Shown here one piece after another: positions 14,351 to 22,196 of a stretch of 64,000 bases of DNA (positions within the stretch are counted from its first letter, which is position 1; the number at the start of each line of letters is the position of its first letter). Source of the DNA: a virus; IMG/VR virus record IMGVR_UViG_3300042549_004948, positions 62,001-126,000 of that record. One strand, 5' to 3'. A model generated the notes under the pieces. The model was not told the DNA's origin and did no database searches. It saw only the letters and a program-made list of their open reading frames with translations. The translations under genes were made by a program, and so were the position numbers.

Positions 14351-15118
14351 CTATTTTACTGAATTAGTTTTTAATATTCCATCTTCAATAATAAGATAGT
14401 CTCCTGATGTTTCCATAGTATCTATAAAGTAGTATCTACCTCCTGTATGTTTATCTGATCCTATTATATCTATTTCTCTCATTCGAGTATGCCCGACAAT
14501 TTGAATGTAGTCTTTCTTTAATCCCTTGCCGTGTTTCTTATTTATAGACATTAATGATCCAGGTCTAATCCAAATTGGCGTTTGCTCTTGACTATCTCCA
14601 TGAGGATCAAAGCCATTAAATTCAAATGCTTTAGGTTTATATCTAAATAATTCATTCAAATCAACTACAACACTCTCCTTACTCCAATCATCAGAACCAA
14701 ATACTTGATCCATAAATCTTGGACTTACACCTGCATGAGTGAATAGATATTCACCAAATCCATAAGCCATTTGCAAATGATATCTATTCTCATCTACAAC
14801 CTGAGTAATTGAATGTCCTACACCTGATTGATATCCACTAGTGCCTGTGTAACCTATCTCAGGAAAATAATGATGATCGTGGTTACCTATAAGTAATACT
14901 ACTTCAGTTTTATGTTGATTATCTTTACCATCATTTGTAAATGAGGTTTCTTTATATTCTATGATTTCTTTAAAATTGTGTATCTGCTCCACTCCACTTA
15001 TTTCAAATGAGTCAAAATAATCGCCCATAAAAATAACCCTATCTGGATTTTCTTTATATACAGCGAGTTTCCAATCTGATCTCCCATGCAAATCTCCTAT
15101 AACAATAGTTTTTGACAT
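14351..15118 (-). CDS. Calcineurin-like metallophosphatase
   Basis: 255 residues with all signature motifs of the metallophosphoesterase superfamily in order: GDLHGR (residues 8-13), GDYFD (32-36), GNHDHH (~78-83), THAG (~128) and GHTR (~214). It is close in length and layout to lambda-type protein or dinucleotide phosphatases. Two divalent metals are expected at the active site. Phage enzymes of this kind may dephosphorylate host proteins, nucleotides or RNA ends; the substrate is not evident. Confidence 0.9.
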   Translation of the reverse strand: MSKTIVIGDLHGRSDWKLAVYKENPDRVIFMGDYFDSFEISGVEQIHNFKEIIEYKETSFTNDGKDNQHKTEVVLLIGNHDHHYFPEIGYTGTSGYQSGVGHSITQVVDENRYHLQMAYGFGEYLFTHAGVSPRFMDQVFGSDDWSKESVVVDLNELFRYKPKAFEFNGFDPHGDSQEQTPIWIRPGSLMSINKKHGKGLKKDYIQIVGHTRMREIDIIGSDKHTGGRYYFIDTMETSGDYLIIEDGILKTNSVK

Positions 15119-15155
15119 AATATAAATTTAAGACTATTTAATGAAATAAATTAGA

Positions 15156-15497
15156 CTATCTCCAAAGTACTTGAATTGCCACTATAATTACTCCTAATAT
15201 TAAAGACACTATGGTTTTAGGTGTTAACTGTTCTCCAAATAATAGCCAGCTCATTAAAGAGAATACTATGATCCCGAGGCCGAAACCTATCAATCTTTGT
15301 GGCCAGAGTTCACCATCGAATGCGGCTATTAAATTCTCTATTGATCTTAGAAAGATCCAACTAATCGGGATAGATAAAAGAAGTAAGGCCCATTGATGTT
15401 TTGTATTCCATCCATATCTTATGCCTACTTGTAATTGGGTGAAAGACAAGATCTGTCCTACGAGCCCATATAATATTCCGAAAACTAAATTCTGCAT
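15156..15497 (-). CDS. Four-helix membrane protein, DMT/SMR-like
   Basis: 113 residues with four predicted membrane helices (about 3-22, 32-50, 66-86, 92-112). The end (FGEQLTPKTIVSLILGVIIVAIQVLWR) resembles the last helices of small drug/metabolite transporters of the SMR/EamA group, where L-F-G-E-x-L-T-x-x-x-x-x-G is typical. A Glu inside helix 1, as in EmrE, is not seen, so drug export is not supported. The start at 15497 follows GGTTATG; an ATG six bases upstream is possible. Confidence 0.6.
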   Translation of the reverse strand: MQNLVFGILYGLVGQILSFTQLQVGIRYGWNTKHQWALLLLSIPISWIFLRSIENLIAAFDGELWPQRLIGFGLGIIVFSLMSWLLFGEQLTPKTIVSLILGVIIVAIQVLWR

Positions 15498-15519
15498 AAC
15501 CATTTTACTTTATTTTTTA

Positions 15520-15795
15520 TTATTCTTCTGGTTGTAACACTAGTCCTGATGACATGTTACCTCCGGTCTCTTCTAATGCTTCTTCATTTAGAAGTTCGTG
15601 GATCTCTTTCTTGATTTCTTTTATAGCATCAATATATTGCGTTAACTTCTCTTTTTTATCTGGAGATAAATTGGAGATTCTTTCTTTCATACTCATTTCG
15701 CCTTTAACTTGCACTACTTCGTCTGTAGATTCTGATTCTATTTCCATTAAGGCTTTGAGTTTCTTGCTATATTCTACTGGATTCAAATAATTCAT
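15520..15795 (-). CDS. Coiled-coil protein, unknown function
   Basis: 91 residues, helical, highly charged (SMKERISNLSPDKKEKLTQYIDAIKEIKKEIHELLNEE) with an acidic tail. No known family. It lies 2 nt after the 15798 gene. A scaffold or adaptor role is possible but not shown. Confidence 0.5.
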   Translation of the reverse strand: MNYLNPVEYSKKLKALMEIESESTDEVVQVKGEMSMKERISNLSPDKKEKLTQYIDAIKEIKKEIHELLNEEALEETGGNMSSGLVLQPEE

Positions 15796-15797
15796 TT

Positions 15798-16010
15798 CTA
15801 TGCTTTATTATAAATATTTGACATCTGAACTAATTTCTTACCCAATTCAGGATCCTTGATGATATGAACTTCAAAGTCACTCTTAGATCCAGCGGCAATG
15901 ATTCCAGTATACCTCTCTGAAGTAGAGTGCTTTACACATGTCGTACCATACCCTAGTTGTACTCTTTTAGGATGAATTTCCTCATTACATACTTTACAAT
16001 ACTTTGTCAT
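15798..16010 (-). CDS. Small zinc-ribbon protein
   Basis: 70 residues. C-x-x-C at residues 6-9 (CKVCNEEIHPKR) and later Cys/His (TTCVKH) could bind one zinc. The pattern resembles phage proteins with a DUF6011-type zinc finger (CxxCGRxL...GxxCxxK). It likely binds nucleic acid or another protein. Start leader ATAAACTATG. Confidence 0.6.
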   Translation of the reverse strand: MTKYCKVCNEEIHPKRVQLGYGTTCVKHSTSERYTGIIAAGSKSDFEVHIIKDPELGKKLVQMSNIYNKA

Positions 16011-16029
16011 AGTTTATTTGTTTTTATTA

Positions 16030-16488
16030 TTACCAACTTGAATGATACTCAAAACTTTCTGCATCTTTATCTCCTAGGCATTCTTCTAGAATGTCTATAG
16101 TTTCTATAATACTTCCATAATAATATGGATCATATTCTGTTGAGCCAAAGAAAAATCCTGACTCGCTTGAAAGTAATTTAGGACCTTTACTATTGTCTTC
16201 CATAACCTCTTGACATATTTCGAATAGATCTTTCAATTCTGACTTAGTAACTCGATAATAGCCACAATCGTCCACGCCGTTTTGAACATTATCCACGAAC
16301 CATTTGTGAATGTGGTTGGCCTTTCTCCAATATCCTACTTCCTCTATCACATACTTAATGCGGTTGCTCTTTATTGTAGGATGGGAATTTCCACCTCTAG
16401 TAATTGTAATGCCTTCTCTAAATTCTTCCTTAACCCAATCTCCCGAGGTAATATACACCTTCTTGTACAAATACATGTCAAGTCCCAT
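16030..16488 (-). CDS. MGLDMYL-family phage protein
   Basis: 152 residues starting MGLDMYLYKK. This start, followed by a W-R-K-A-N-x-I-H-x-W-F motif and a C-terminal YDPYYYGSI-x-x-T-I-D-x-L, is characteristic of a family widely found in phages and prophages. Its role is not known. Residue H in the WRKANHIHKWF stretch and the E-E-V-G-Y-W start suggest a conserved functional surface. A GTTATG leader precedes the start. Confidence 0.75.
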   Translation of the reverse strand: MGLDMYLYKKVYITSGDWVKEEFREGITITRGGNSHPTIKSNRIKYVIEEVGYWRKANHIHKWFVDNVQNGVDDCGYYRVTKSELKDLFEICQEVMEDNSKGPKLLSSESGFFFGSTEYDPYYYGSIIETIDILEECLGDKDAESFEYHSSW

Positions 16489-16512
16489 AACTTTTATTTT
16501 AATTGTTTTTGA

Positions 16513-17400
16513 TTATGCTTCTACTTTAGAATATGTTTCGTAACGTTTTGCTGCAGAGTTCTTGGCACTTTGACTTCCGCCATTTTGCCAATCGTATACT
16601 TCTTGAATAAAGTCATTAAATTTCTTAGCCGATACTTCATAGACCGTAGTTTTTTCTATAGATTCGCCTTTGTCTTGCGTAACTTCGACGCTAACTTTAT
16701 ACTTATTTATTTTTAGAATTTTAAATGAAGTAGCCCATACGTAATTGTGGTTAAATCTACCTGTAGAAAGTTTGATGACGTGATTATATTGTTTGATTTT
16801 GTATTCGGGATCCTCAGGGGTCCAATTTCTTTCACAAATAGTCTTTTCGTCTAAAGTAAGCGCAAAACCTTCCTTCTTGTAACTATCTAGACCTTGTACT
16901 CTAAGATCCGATTCTACTTGATGTATACTTCTATTGATATCATGTATCTCATATTCTAACTCTTCTAGTTTAGCACTGATATTTTTAAAAGCTGGATACC
17001 AATTATTAATAAACTCATGAGAGATTATTCCTAACTTAGAAGCCACGGCTCCGAAGATTTCTACATCTATAAGAGTATTTTCGTCCTCTAGTCTAGCACT
17101 AGAACCATACCAATTCATTTTAACTGATATCGGATTTCTTGTTTTATAGTCTATGTCTAAAGATAGCGTGCATCCACCCCACGATGAATTTGGACTTTCA
17201 CTCCTTGATATTTCTATAGAGTGTTGCGATGCATTAATGTTAGGGACTTTTGAACTAACATTTTTTTTGAACCACTCTAGAATATTTAGTCTTAGCTCAT
17301 TATTCTTAGGAGAATAAGATTGTTCCTTATGTTCTAATGCTATCTTTTGCTTTTCTAGTAACTGCGCATTCAATGCGCTTAATATAATTTTGTTGCTCAT
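16513..17400 (-). CDS. 295-residue protein, unknown function
   Basis: The start is placed at ATG 17400 (MSNKIILSALNAQLLEKQK), which follows AAAATAAAAGTTATG; the frame upstream overlaps the next gene. It has a helical N-terminus, a middle with a long coiled coil (ISAKLEELEYEIHDINRSIHQVESDLR, residues ~145-175) and a beta-rich end. No catalytic motif. It may be a structural or DNA-associated phage protein. Confidence 0.6.
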   Translation of the reverse strand: MSNKIILSALNAQLLEKQKIALEHKEQSYSPKNNELRLNILEWFKKNVSSKVPNINASQHSIEISRSESPNSSWGGCTLSLDIDYKTRNPISVKMNWYGSSARLEDENTLIDVEIFGAVASKLGIISHEFINNWYPAFKNISAKLEELEYEIHDINRSIHQVESDLRVQGLDSYKKEGFALTLDEKTICERNWTPEDPEYKIKQYNHVIKLSTGRFNHNYVWATSFKILKINKYKVSVEVTQDKGESIEKTTVYEVSAKKFNDFIQEVYDWQNGGSQSAKNSAAKRYETYSKVEA

Positions 17401-17419
17401 AACTTTTATTTTATTTTGA

Positions 17420-17614
17420 TTATTGAAAAAAACAATTCTTTTGCTTCCACATACCGTTGCGATTTGTTTCGATAACATAGTCGCCATTGTAGGCTCTATT
17501 TTCACGAAGTACTAACCACACTTTTACTTTTTCTGTTTCGATTTTGAGTTCATCGCCGTCCCAGGCTTGTTCGATTGTCTCTAGGCTTTCTAACTGTCTT
17601 TTTGTGTATTCCAT
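17420..17614 (-). CDS. Small protein under a repeat-type promoter
   Basis: 64 residues from the ATG at 17614 (MEYTKRQLESLETIEQAWDGDELKIETEKVKVWLVL); the frame continues upstream into the promoter repeat, so the upstream starts are rejected. Function unknown. Promoter-iteron repeat copy 3 lies right upstream. Confidence 0.55.
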   Translation of the reverse strand: MEYTKRQLESLETIEQAWDGDELKIETEKVKVWLVLRENRAYNGDYVIETNRNGMWKQKNCFFQ

Positions 17615-17623
17615 AACCTTTAT

Positions 17624-17768
17624 TTGATTGATATATGTAAATCTACAACAATCCAGTGACATAAAAAAATATTTTTAGTACTTTTTCAAAAGTTGTCGAT
17701 TGGAAATCAATCAGTTATAAGTGATTGATTATCAATAAGTTATAAGTAGTTGGAAATCAATAGGTTAT
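17624..17768 (-). repeat. Promoter-iteron repeat, copy 3
   Basis: The conserved block ATATATGTAAATCTACAACA followed by ATCCAGTGACATAAAAAAAT is almost identical to copy 4 at 21294. Three iterons follow (GAAATCAATCAGTTATAA, TTATCAATAAGTTATAA, GAAATCAATAGGTTATG). It feeds the gene starting at 17614. Confidence 0.65.
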
Positions 17769-17771
17769 GTA

Positions 17772-18083
17772 TTAATAACCATATTTGTTTATAAGCCTAT
17801 CAATTATCTCTTGATCTGACTTATCTATTGAGCCTCTACTATGTAGTTTTTTTATGTATTCAATATGCTTTTCTACTACAGGCTTATTTGAACTATTTCT
17901 AACTATTGCTAGTTTATATTCTTGAGTGAGGACTTCTTTTAATATCTGAACTTTCTTAATGTAGTCTGGAGTTATTAACTTGATTTCTTTGTCTTTAGCT
18001 TTCTTATCAAAATGTTCTTTATGTTCCATTGCTTTTACTAACATATCAGCCATTTTGTTTAAAGAAAGTTTGTTGATACTCAT
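17772..18083 (-). CDS. Basic helical protein, unknown function
   Basis: 103 residues from the ATG at 18083, which overlaps the TGA of the upstream gene; a GTG one codon earlier is possible. Lys-rich throughout (KHIEYIKKLHSRGSIDKSDQEIIDRLINKYGY). No known family. The gene ends just before iteron repeat copy 3. Confidence 0.5.
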   Translation of the reverse strand: MSINKLSLNKMADMLVKAMEHKEHFDKKAKDKEIKLITPDYIKKVQILKEVLTQEYKLAIVRNSSNKPVVEKHIEYIKKLHSRGSIDKSDQEIIDRLINKYGY

Positions 18084-18373
18084 CACTCCTTGTTTTTAAT
18101 CATGTAAGTAAAGATAGTCTTTTGTAATGAATTTAAAACCTCTGTATTTTCTTTTATAAGATCTGCAAGTCTATCTCTTTCTTCTATCAACAGTTGCATC
18201 ATTTCTTCTTGCATTCTATCTACCTTTTGCTCTAATGCATCATTCTTTGCTACTAATCTTTGATATTGTATCCAAGCAAAATATCCTAGTAAAAAAGCTA
18301 GCAATCCTAATATTCCATATTCCATGGCATGAGACTCTAATATATCCATTTTTATGTCTTGTAGTAATACCAT
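18083..18373 (-). CDS. Membrane-anchored coiled-coil protein
   Basis: 96 residues: a short N-terminal segment, one membrane helix (about 17-36, YGILGLLAFLLGYFAWI) and a coiled coil (LVAKNDALEQKVDRMQEEMMQLLIEERDRLADLIKENTEVLNSLQ). The layout resembles BhlA/UviB-like holin proteins and i-spanins (one membrane span then coiled coil). A role in lysis is possible although the main lysis cassette is at 54.6 kb. Coupled to both neighbours. Confidence 0.55.
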   Translation of the reverse strand: MVLLQDIKMDILESHAMEYGILGLLAFLLGYFAWIQYQRLVAKNDALEQKVDRMQEEMMQLLIEERDRLADLIKENTEVLNSLQKTIFTYMIKNKE

Positions 18374-18374
18374 C

Positions 18375-18587
18375 TTAGTTTACCGCTGAAAATCTTTTAT
18401 ATAATAATTCTTCCCATGATTCTGCATAAATTAATAGATTCTCATATTTAGAGTCTATTACTTTATACTCTAATAACTCAGTCATAATCTGAACCCAGGT
18501 TTCTCTTGAATTTACATATAAAAGAGGGTGAATGCCACTAGGTATTTTTATGTCGGCTACTTCGTCTAATACGTCATAGTATAACAT
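18375..18587 (-). CDS. Small protein, unknown function
   Basis: 70 residues (MLYYDVLDEVADIKIPSGIHPLLYVNSRETW...), mixed alpha/beta, no known motif. Its stop is separated from the next ATG by one base (TAAGATG), suggesting translational coupling to the membrane coiled-coil protein. Confidence 0.5.
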   Translation of the reverse strand: MLYYDVLDEVADIKIPSGIHPLLYVNSRETWVQIMTELLEYKVIDSKYENLLIYAESWEELLYKRFSAVN

Positions 18588-18605
18588 GTTAATAAATATT
18601 TTAGT

Positions 18606-18995
18606 TTACTTAAAAGATTCTATATTGAAGACTTCTTTAAGACATTTTTTAGTGTCTTTTTTTGCCACTCTATGAGCTTCTATTTCCATTGGATTTTTAT
18701 CATCTGATAAATATAAAGCTAAGATCTGGTAATGCCGCATGTTCTGTTTATAGTGAGTATACTCATGTATGATGCTATTGGCTAATTCGTACAACGTTTG
18801 ATGCTGGTTTTTATCTATAAATATAATAGAGTCAATCTCATCATAGTATGCCATGCAACCTTCTGTATAATAGTCAGACTTTCTGAACTCTAGATACGGG
18901 AATTCTCTATTGAACTTTGATTTACCATAAGTTTTTAAGCACCATTCTAACATCTTAGTGGCGTGACCTCTTGTAATCTTTAATGGTTCATTCAT
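18606..18995 (-). CDS. HExxH metallopeptidase-like protein 1
   Basis: 129 residues with IIHEYTHYKQ at residues ~88-97, a classic HExxH zinc site, preceded by a strand IIFIDKNQHQTL that fits the beta-strand edge of a minimal zincin. A third ligand could be the Glu/His of IEAHRVAKK after the motif, as in small phage zincins (SprT/DUF-like). It is adjacent to a second HExxH protein. Whether it is an active protease cannot be told. Confidence 0.65.
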   Translation of the reverse strand: MNEPLKITRGHATKMLEWCLKTYGKSKFNREFPYLEFRKSDYYTEGCMAYYDEIDSIIFIDKNQHQTLYELANSIIHEYTHYKQNMRHYQILALYLSDDKNPMEIEAHRVAKKDTKKCLKEVFNIESFK

Positions 18996-18997
18996 AA

Positions 18998-19591
18998 CTA
19001 TAATCCTTCTTGTTCAAATACTTTTTCTATTCTTTTTGGCATTGTAGAGTAATCTTTCATGAAATACCTAGGCATCTTTTCTATGATCTTTATATTACTA
19101 TATGGACTATTTTTTGGAGTGCACCATTTTCTAGTGGCTAATAATCTACTATAAAAAAAGACATAGGCATTGGCTTTCTTTATATAGTTGTCTATATCTA
19201 TGTTCAGATCAAACTTCTTTATAATCTTAACCGCTCTCTTCTCATTGTCTAATTCTAGGCTTCTGCATACATCTAAATGTTTTTTAATATTAGGAACTTC
19301 TTCTCCACCCAACCAAGCATCTACCAAAGGCATAGATACACCTACAGATTGCCATAGATCTGTATTCTCTTTCCACTGGGTAAAGTGTCCAAATTCATGT
19401 GCTAATATCTCTAGTGAGTCAGGTCTGTTCATAGAACATACTAAAGTCGGTATTTCCTCATCAAAATATCCGGAACACTTTATATTTCCTGAAAGCTTAA
19501 CATACTTTGTATTTCGTAGATCACATTTAACTCCGTATTCTTTACATTCAGACTTAACATATTTTATGAAGTCTTTAGATTTTTTATTCAT
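18998..19591 (-). CDS. HExxH metallopeptidase-like protein 2
   Basis: 197 residues. EILAHEFGHFTQW near residue 62 is an HExxH zinc motif followed by E in ...LELDNEKRAVKII (residues ~112), a likely third ligand in an E-x-x-x-x-x-x pattern typical of gluzincin-like toxins and phage proteins. The gene is 2 nt upstream of the other HExxH gene. The pair may act together on host or virion proteins. Confidence 0.65.
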   Translation of the reverse strand: MNKKSKDFIKYVKSECKEYGVKCDLRNTKYVKLSGNIKCSGYFDEEIPTLVCSMNRPDSLEILAHEFGHFTQWKENTDLWQSVGVSMPLVDAWLGGEEVPNIKKHLDVCRSLELDNEKRAVKIIKKFDLNIDIDNYIKKANAYVFFYSRLLATRKWCTPKNSPYSNIKIIEKMPRYFMKDYSTMPKRIEKVFEQEGL

Positions 19592-19619
19592 AGTATACGG
19601 TTTATTGGTTAATGTATCT

Positions 19620-19943
19620 CTATGATAAATATGAAGACTTGATATCCTCTACATGTTTACAAGATCTTTTGTTGCCAGAGAATTTAAAAGAGTGGCAATT
19701 GCAAGACCAATTACCGTTATACAATTCTACTTCATACTTTCTTCCGCCTGACCCATCTATATCCCAAGTCACGTCAATTTTAAACACTTCGTTCTTTCCA
19801 CCAGGATACGGCCTTCTGAACCACTTGAGATCGTTTCTAGTAGTTCCACTTGGAAGATCTGTCCGGCCTCTATCGTCGATCACATACGGGCCCGACTTAT
19901 CTATCCAGAAAAAAGGTGCCTTGAAGCTGTGTATAATTACCAT
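19620..19943 (-). CDS. SWIM zinc-finger protein
   Basis: 107 residues ending with WSCNCHSFKFSGNKRSCKHVEDIKS, which fits the SWIM motif C-x-C-(x)n-C-x-H. Residues 30-80 form a beta-rich part (WFRRPYPGGKNEVFKIDVTWDIDG). SWIM domains bind DNA or protein partners. It overlaps the 19937 gene by 7 nt. Confidence 0.7.
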   Translation of the reverse strand: MVIIHSFKAPFFWIDKSGPYVIDDRGRTDLPSGTTRNDLKWFRRPYPGGKNEVFKIDVTWDIDGSGGRKYEVELYNGNWSCNCHSFKFSGNKRSCKHVEDIKSSYLS

Positions 19944-20164
19944 AGGTCTGCTAATATAAGGTTTTTTATTCTGTCTACAAAATTTACCTTCTTAGTAGGT
20001 CGAAAGACTTTTTGAAAGTCATATTGTAAATTCATAAAGTATGCCCTATTGTCATTACTATATTTTTCTATTCTACTACCTACTTTGTAGATCTCGAACC
20101 ACTCGTTAGTTTCGATTAGTTTTTCTGGTATATATGTACTTTTGATTTTAAGCTTTTTACTCAT
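19937..20164 (-). CDS. Small basic protein, unknown function
   Basis: 75 residues (MSKKLKIKSTYIPEKLIETNEWFEIYKVGSRIEKY...) with beta-strand pattern and basic charge. No known family. Overlaps the SWIM gene start, so the two are coupled. Confidence 0.5.
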   Translation of the reverse strand: MSKKLKIKSTYIPEKLIETNEWFEIYKVGSRIEKYSNDNRAYFMNLQYDFQKVFRPTKKVNFVDRIKNLILADLW

Positions 20165-20166
20165 AA

Positions 20167-20424
20167 TTAATTTATTTTCATGAATTCATTTAGATAGTGA
20201 ACTGTTGAAGAATTGTTTAAATGCCATTCTCTGAAGTACGAATCTCCTTCTTGATCATATAATATTTCTGAAGTATGTACTTCTGTATTAGATCCACCCT
20301 CGCTGTAAATAGTATAAGTCTTATAAGATACCTCGTCTCCAGAATTATTGATCATGATTTCCATACCGTGAGAATTACTAAGAGTCTTGTAAGCTTGTGG
20401 CTCGAACCATTGAATTGTTGTCAT
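20167..20424 (-). CDS. Small protein, unknown function
   Basis: 85 residues (MTTIQWFEPQAYKTLSNSHGMEIMINNSGDEVSYKTY...), probably an antiparallel beta fold. No motif. The start follows AAATAAAAGTTATG. Confidence 0.5.
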   Translation of the reverse strand: MTTIQWFEPQAYKTLSNSHGMEIMINNSGDEVSYKTYTIYSEGGSNTEVHTSEILYDQEGDSYFREWHLNNSSTVHYLNEFMKIN

Positions 20425-20436
20425 AACTTTTATTTT

Positions 20437-20550
20437 TTATGTTGCAATAGCGGCTACTGCAAAAATTATTACTAATAAGATTAATAATACTACAGAATCT
20501 GAATCTTCTGACTCTGTTTGATCTTTTTTCCATTCTTTAAACGTCTTCAT
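20437..20550 (-). CDS. 37-residue membrane peptide
   Basis: ATG at 20550, TAA at 20437. A charged N-terminus (MKTFKEWKKDQTESEDSDS) is followed by one membrane helix (VVLLILLVIIFAVAAIA) at the very end, as in tail-anchored peptides. Start follows AAATAAAAGTTATG, the window's usual leader. Function unknown. Confidence 0.55.
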   Translation of the reverse strand: MKTFKEWKKDQTESEDSDSVVLLILLVIIFAVAAIAT

Positions 20551-20555
20551 AACTT

Positions 20556-20921
20556 TTATTTTTTGTAACCAAATAATTTAGCATCGCTGTGTTCTGTTAG
20601 TATGTAGTCCACTTTAATGATCTTCTCTAAAGACTTTTCTGTTATTGTTCCTGTTAAACGATCTTCGATCATAACAGAGCCGACTCCATCATATATGTCT
20701 AAGTCTACGTCATTGTAATAAGCTTCCGCTTCTTCATAGGTATCAAAAACTAGAGTCTCTGAGCTACTATCGTTATCGAACCCATCTAACAATTGTGACT
20801 CTCGATCTCCGAACTCATCCACTTCATTGTAATAAGGACTAGAGGTTACAAAAAACATGTTTGGCGTTTTACCGTCGCCTACGATCTCTGTTGCTAATGC
20901 TTTTGCTTCTTGATTTGTCAT
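20556..20921 (-). CDS. 121-residue acidic protein, unknown function
   Basis: Starts MTNQEAKALATEIVGDGKTP. Contains FVTSSPYYNEVDEFGDRESQLLDGFDND and a YEEAEAYYNDVDLDIYDGVGSVMIEDRLTG stretch that resembles a family of small phage proteins of unknown role. Start follows AAATAAAAGTTATG. Confidence 0.55.
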   Translation of the reverse strand: MTNQEAKALATEIVGDGKTPNMFFVTSSPYYNEVDEFGDRESQLLDGFDNDSSSETLVFDTYEEAEAYYNDVDLDIYDGVGSVMIEDRLTGTITEKSLEKIIKVDYILTEHSDAKLFGYKK

Positions 20922-20947
20922 AACTTTTATTTTATATGAGGGGGTTT

Positions 20948-21286
20948 TTACAGATTTTGTGAAAGTAGATTATATGAGTGGGCCATATCTTCGTAGTTTG
21001 ACATATCGCTATCGCTTTCCATAGCGCCTTTATACCACTTACTCATGTACTCGTCCCATGTCATGCGACCCTCGTCGTAAGCGATCTCGTCCTGTGTCAT
21101 GTTGTACGGACGAGCAAAGATGAAATTCTCTTTATCGATAGCGAAGTTGACTTGACAGTCGGGGTACATTTCGCTGAAGGCTTTGTGGTTGGCCTCTGCG
21201 ATGGCATAATCGCCATTGACTTCGATTGTGCTGTCAATGATTGTCTCGTGGGTAAGGTAGTCGAAAACGAAGATCTTGATATTCAT
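20948..21286 (-). CDS. 112-residue protein under a repeat-type promoter
   Basis: Starts MNIKIFVFDYLTHETIIDSTIEVNGDYAIAEANHKAFSEMYPD, a mixed alpha/beta N-terminus, and has an acidic helical C-terminal half (YDEGRMTWDEYMSKWYKGAMESDSDMSNYED). GC content is higher than its neighbours. Promoter-iteron repeat copy 4 lies right upstream. Function unknown. Confidence 0.55.
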   Translation of the reverse strand: MNIKIFVFDYLTHETIIDSTIEVNGDYAIAEANHKAFSEMYPDCQVNFAIDKENFIFARPYNMTQDEIAYDEGRMTWDEYMSKWYKGAMESDSDMSNYEDMAHSYNLLSQNL

Positions 21287-21293
21287 ACTGTTG

Positions 21294-21441
21294 TTTGATT
21301 GATATATGTAAATCTACAACAATCCAGTGACATAAAAAAATATTTTTTAGTGTTTTATGAAAATTGTTGATTGAAAATCAATCAGTTATGCAATCTATTG
21401 AAAATCAATTAGTTATAAATGGTTGAAAATCAATCACTTAT
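21294..21441 (-). repeat. Promoter-iteron repeat, copy 4
   Basis: Conserved block ATATATGTAAATCTACAACA and ATCCAGTGACATAAAAAAAT, then three iterons (TTGAAAATCAATCAGTTATG, TGAAAATCAATTAGTTATAA, TGAAAATCAATCACTTAT). The last iteron overlaps the stop region of the HNH-like gene at 21438. Confidence 0.65.
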
Positions 21442-22196
21442 TTACGGATGTCAATAAATTCATCTCCGTCATCAGGTTCTTTATCATCTAAAGGATTGTG
21501 ATTTTTAAATAAAACATCTCCAGATCCTTCGAGACCTAAGTTTTTTAGATGATTATAATAAAAATCATCAAGTTGATAGAATTCTTGTACATCCTCTTTT
21601 ATTTCTGGAGTTTCTATAGGATTAGATTCTACTCTCTGTATCATCCTGTTAGCAAAAGGATCTTCTACAAATAAAAAATAGCAATTATAGCAAAGCCATT
21701 GTAAGTTCTCTATTCTCCAATCGCTTTTCTTTGAGTTCTTAAAATTAAGAAGTAGTGGAACTTTTAAATCGGTTAATCTTTTCTCAGCAAATTTACAAGC
21801 AGAGCACTGATATCCAAGTCTTCCATCTTTCATTAAAGCTTCTTTAAGCCTTACTATTTTTTTAGAATTGATAGGTTGATTCTCGACTAGCATTTCATCT
21901 AAATCTTTTTTCCAAATACCGCCTGCCCAGTTTTTAGGCATTCCTTTTCCAGACTGATTTTTGTGAAGTTCGAATAGACTTTTTCCTGACGCTTCGTCAA
22001 AAGTATTTTTAGAATACTTTTTGTATGTGATATCTGTAATACCTAACCATCTCGCAGCTTCTTTATTACTACGAGTATTAGCCATTGCCTCTCTTAATTG
22101 AGCTTCTGTTAATTGTAGTCCTCTATGCCACCAACTTTCAGGCCTTTTATCTTTGGCCATGTTATCTTTTGTAAAAAACGGAATCTTCTTAGTCAT
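21438..22196 (-). CDS. HNH-like zinc-binding protein with helix-turn-helix
   Basis: 252 residues. Residues ~30-60 (TEAQLREAMANTRSNKEAARWLGITDITYKKYS) form a helix-turn-helix. Residues ~128-175 (QCSACKFAEKR...VPLLLNFKNSKKSDWRIENLQWLCYNCYFLFV) match the HNH-nuclease layout with C-x-x-C, the N-L-Q-x-L-C-x-x-C half, but the catalytic D-H of the first beta-strand is replaced by L-N-F. It may thus be a DNA-binding factor rather than an active nuclease. It overlaps the next gene by 8 nt. Confidence 0.6.
   Translation of the reverse strand: MTKKIPFFTKDNMAKDKRPESWWHRGLQLTEAQLREAMANTRSNKEAARWLGITDITYKKYSKNTFDEASGKSLFELHKNQSGKGMPKNWAGGIWKKDLDEMLVENQPINSKKIVRLKEALMKDGRLGYQCSACKFAEKRLTDLKVPLLLNFKNSKKSDWRIENLQWLCYNCYFLFVEDPFANRMIQRVESNPIETPEIKEDVQEFYQLDDFYYNHLKNLGLEGSGDVLFKNHNPLDDKEPDDGDEFIDIRK

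Noticed and set aside
18592-18599. ATATTTAT box before the gene starting at 18587
   Set aside because: It is only 4 nt from the start codon, too close for a normal promoter-leader layout; the same applies to 61651-61658.
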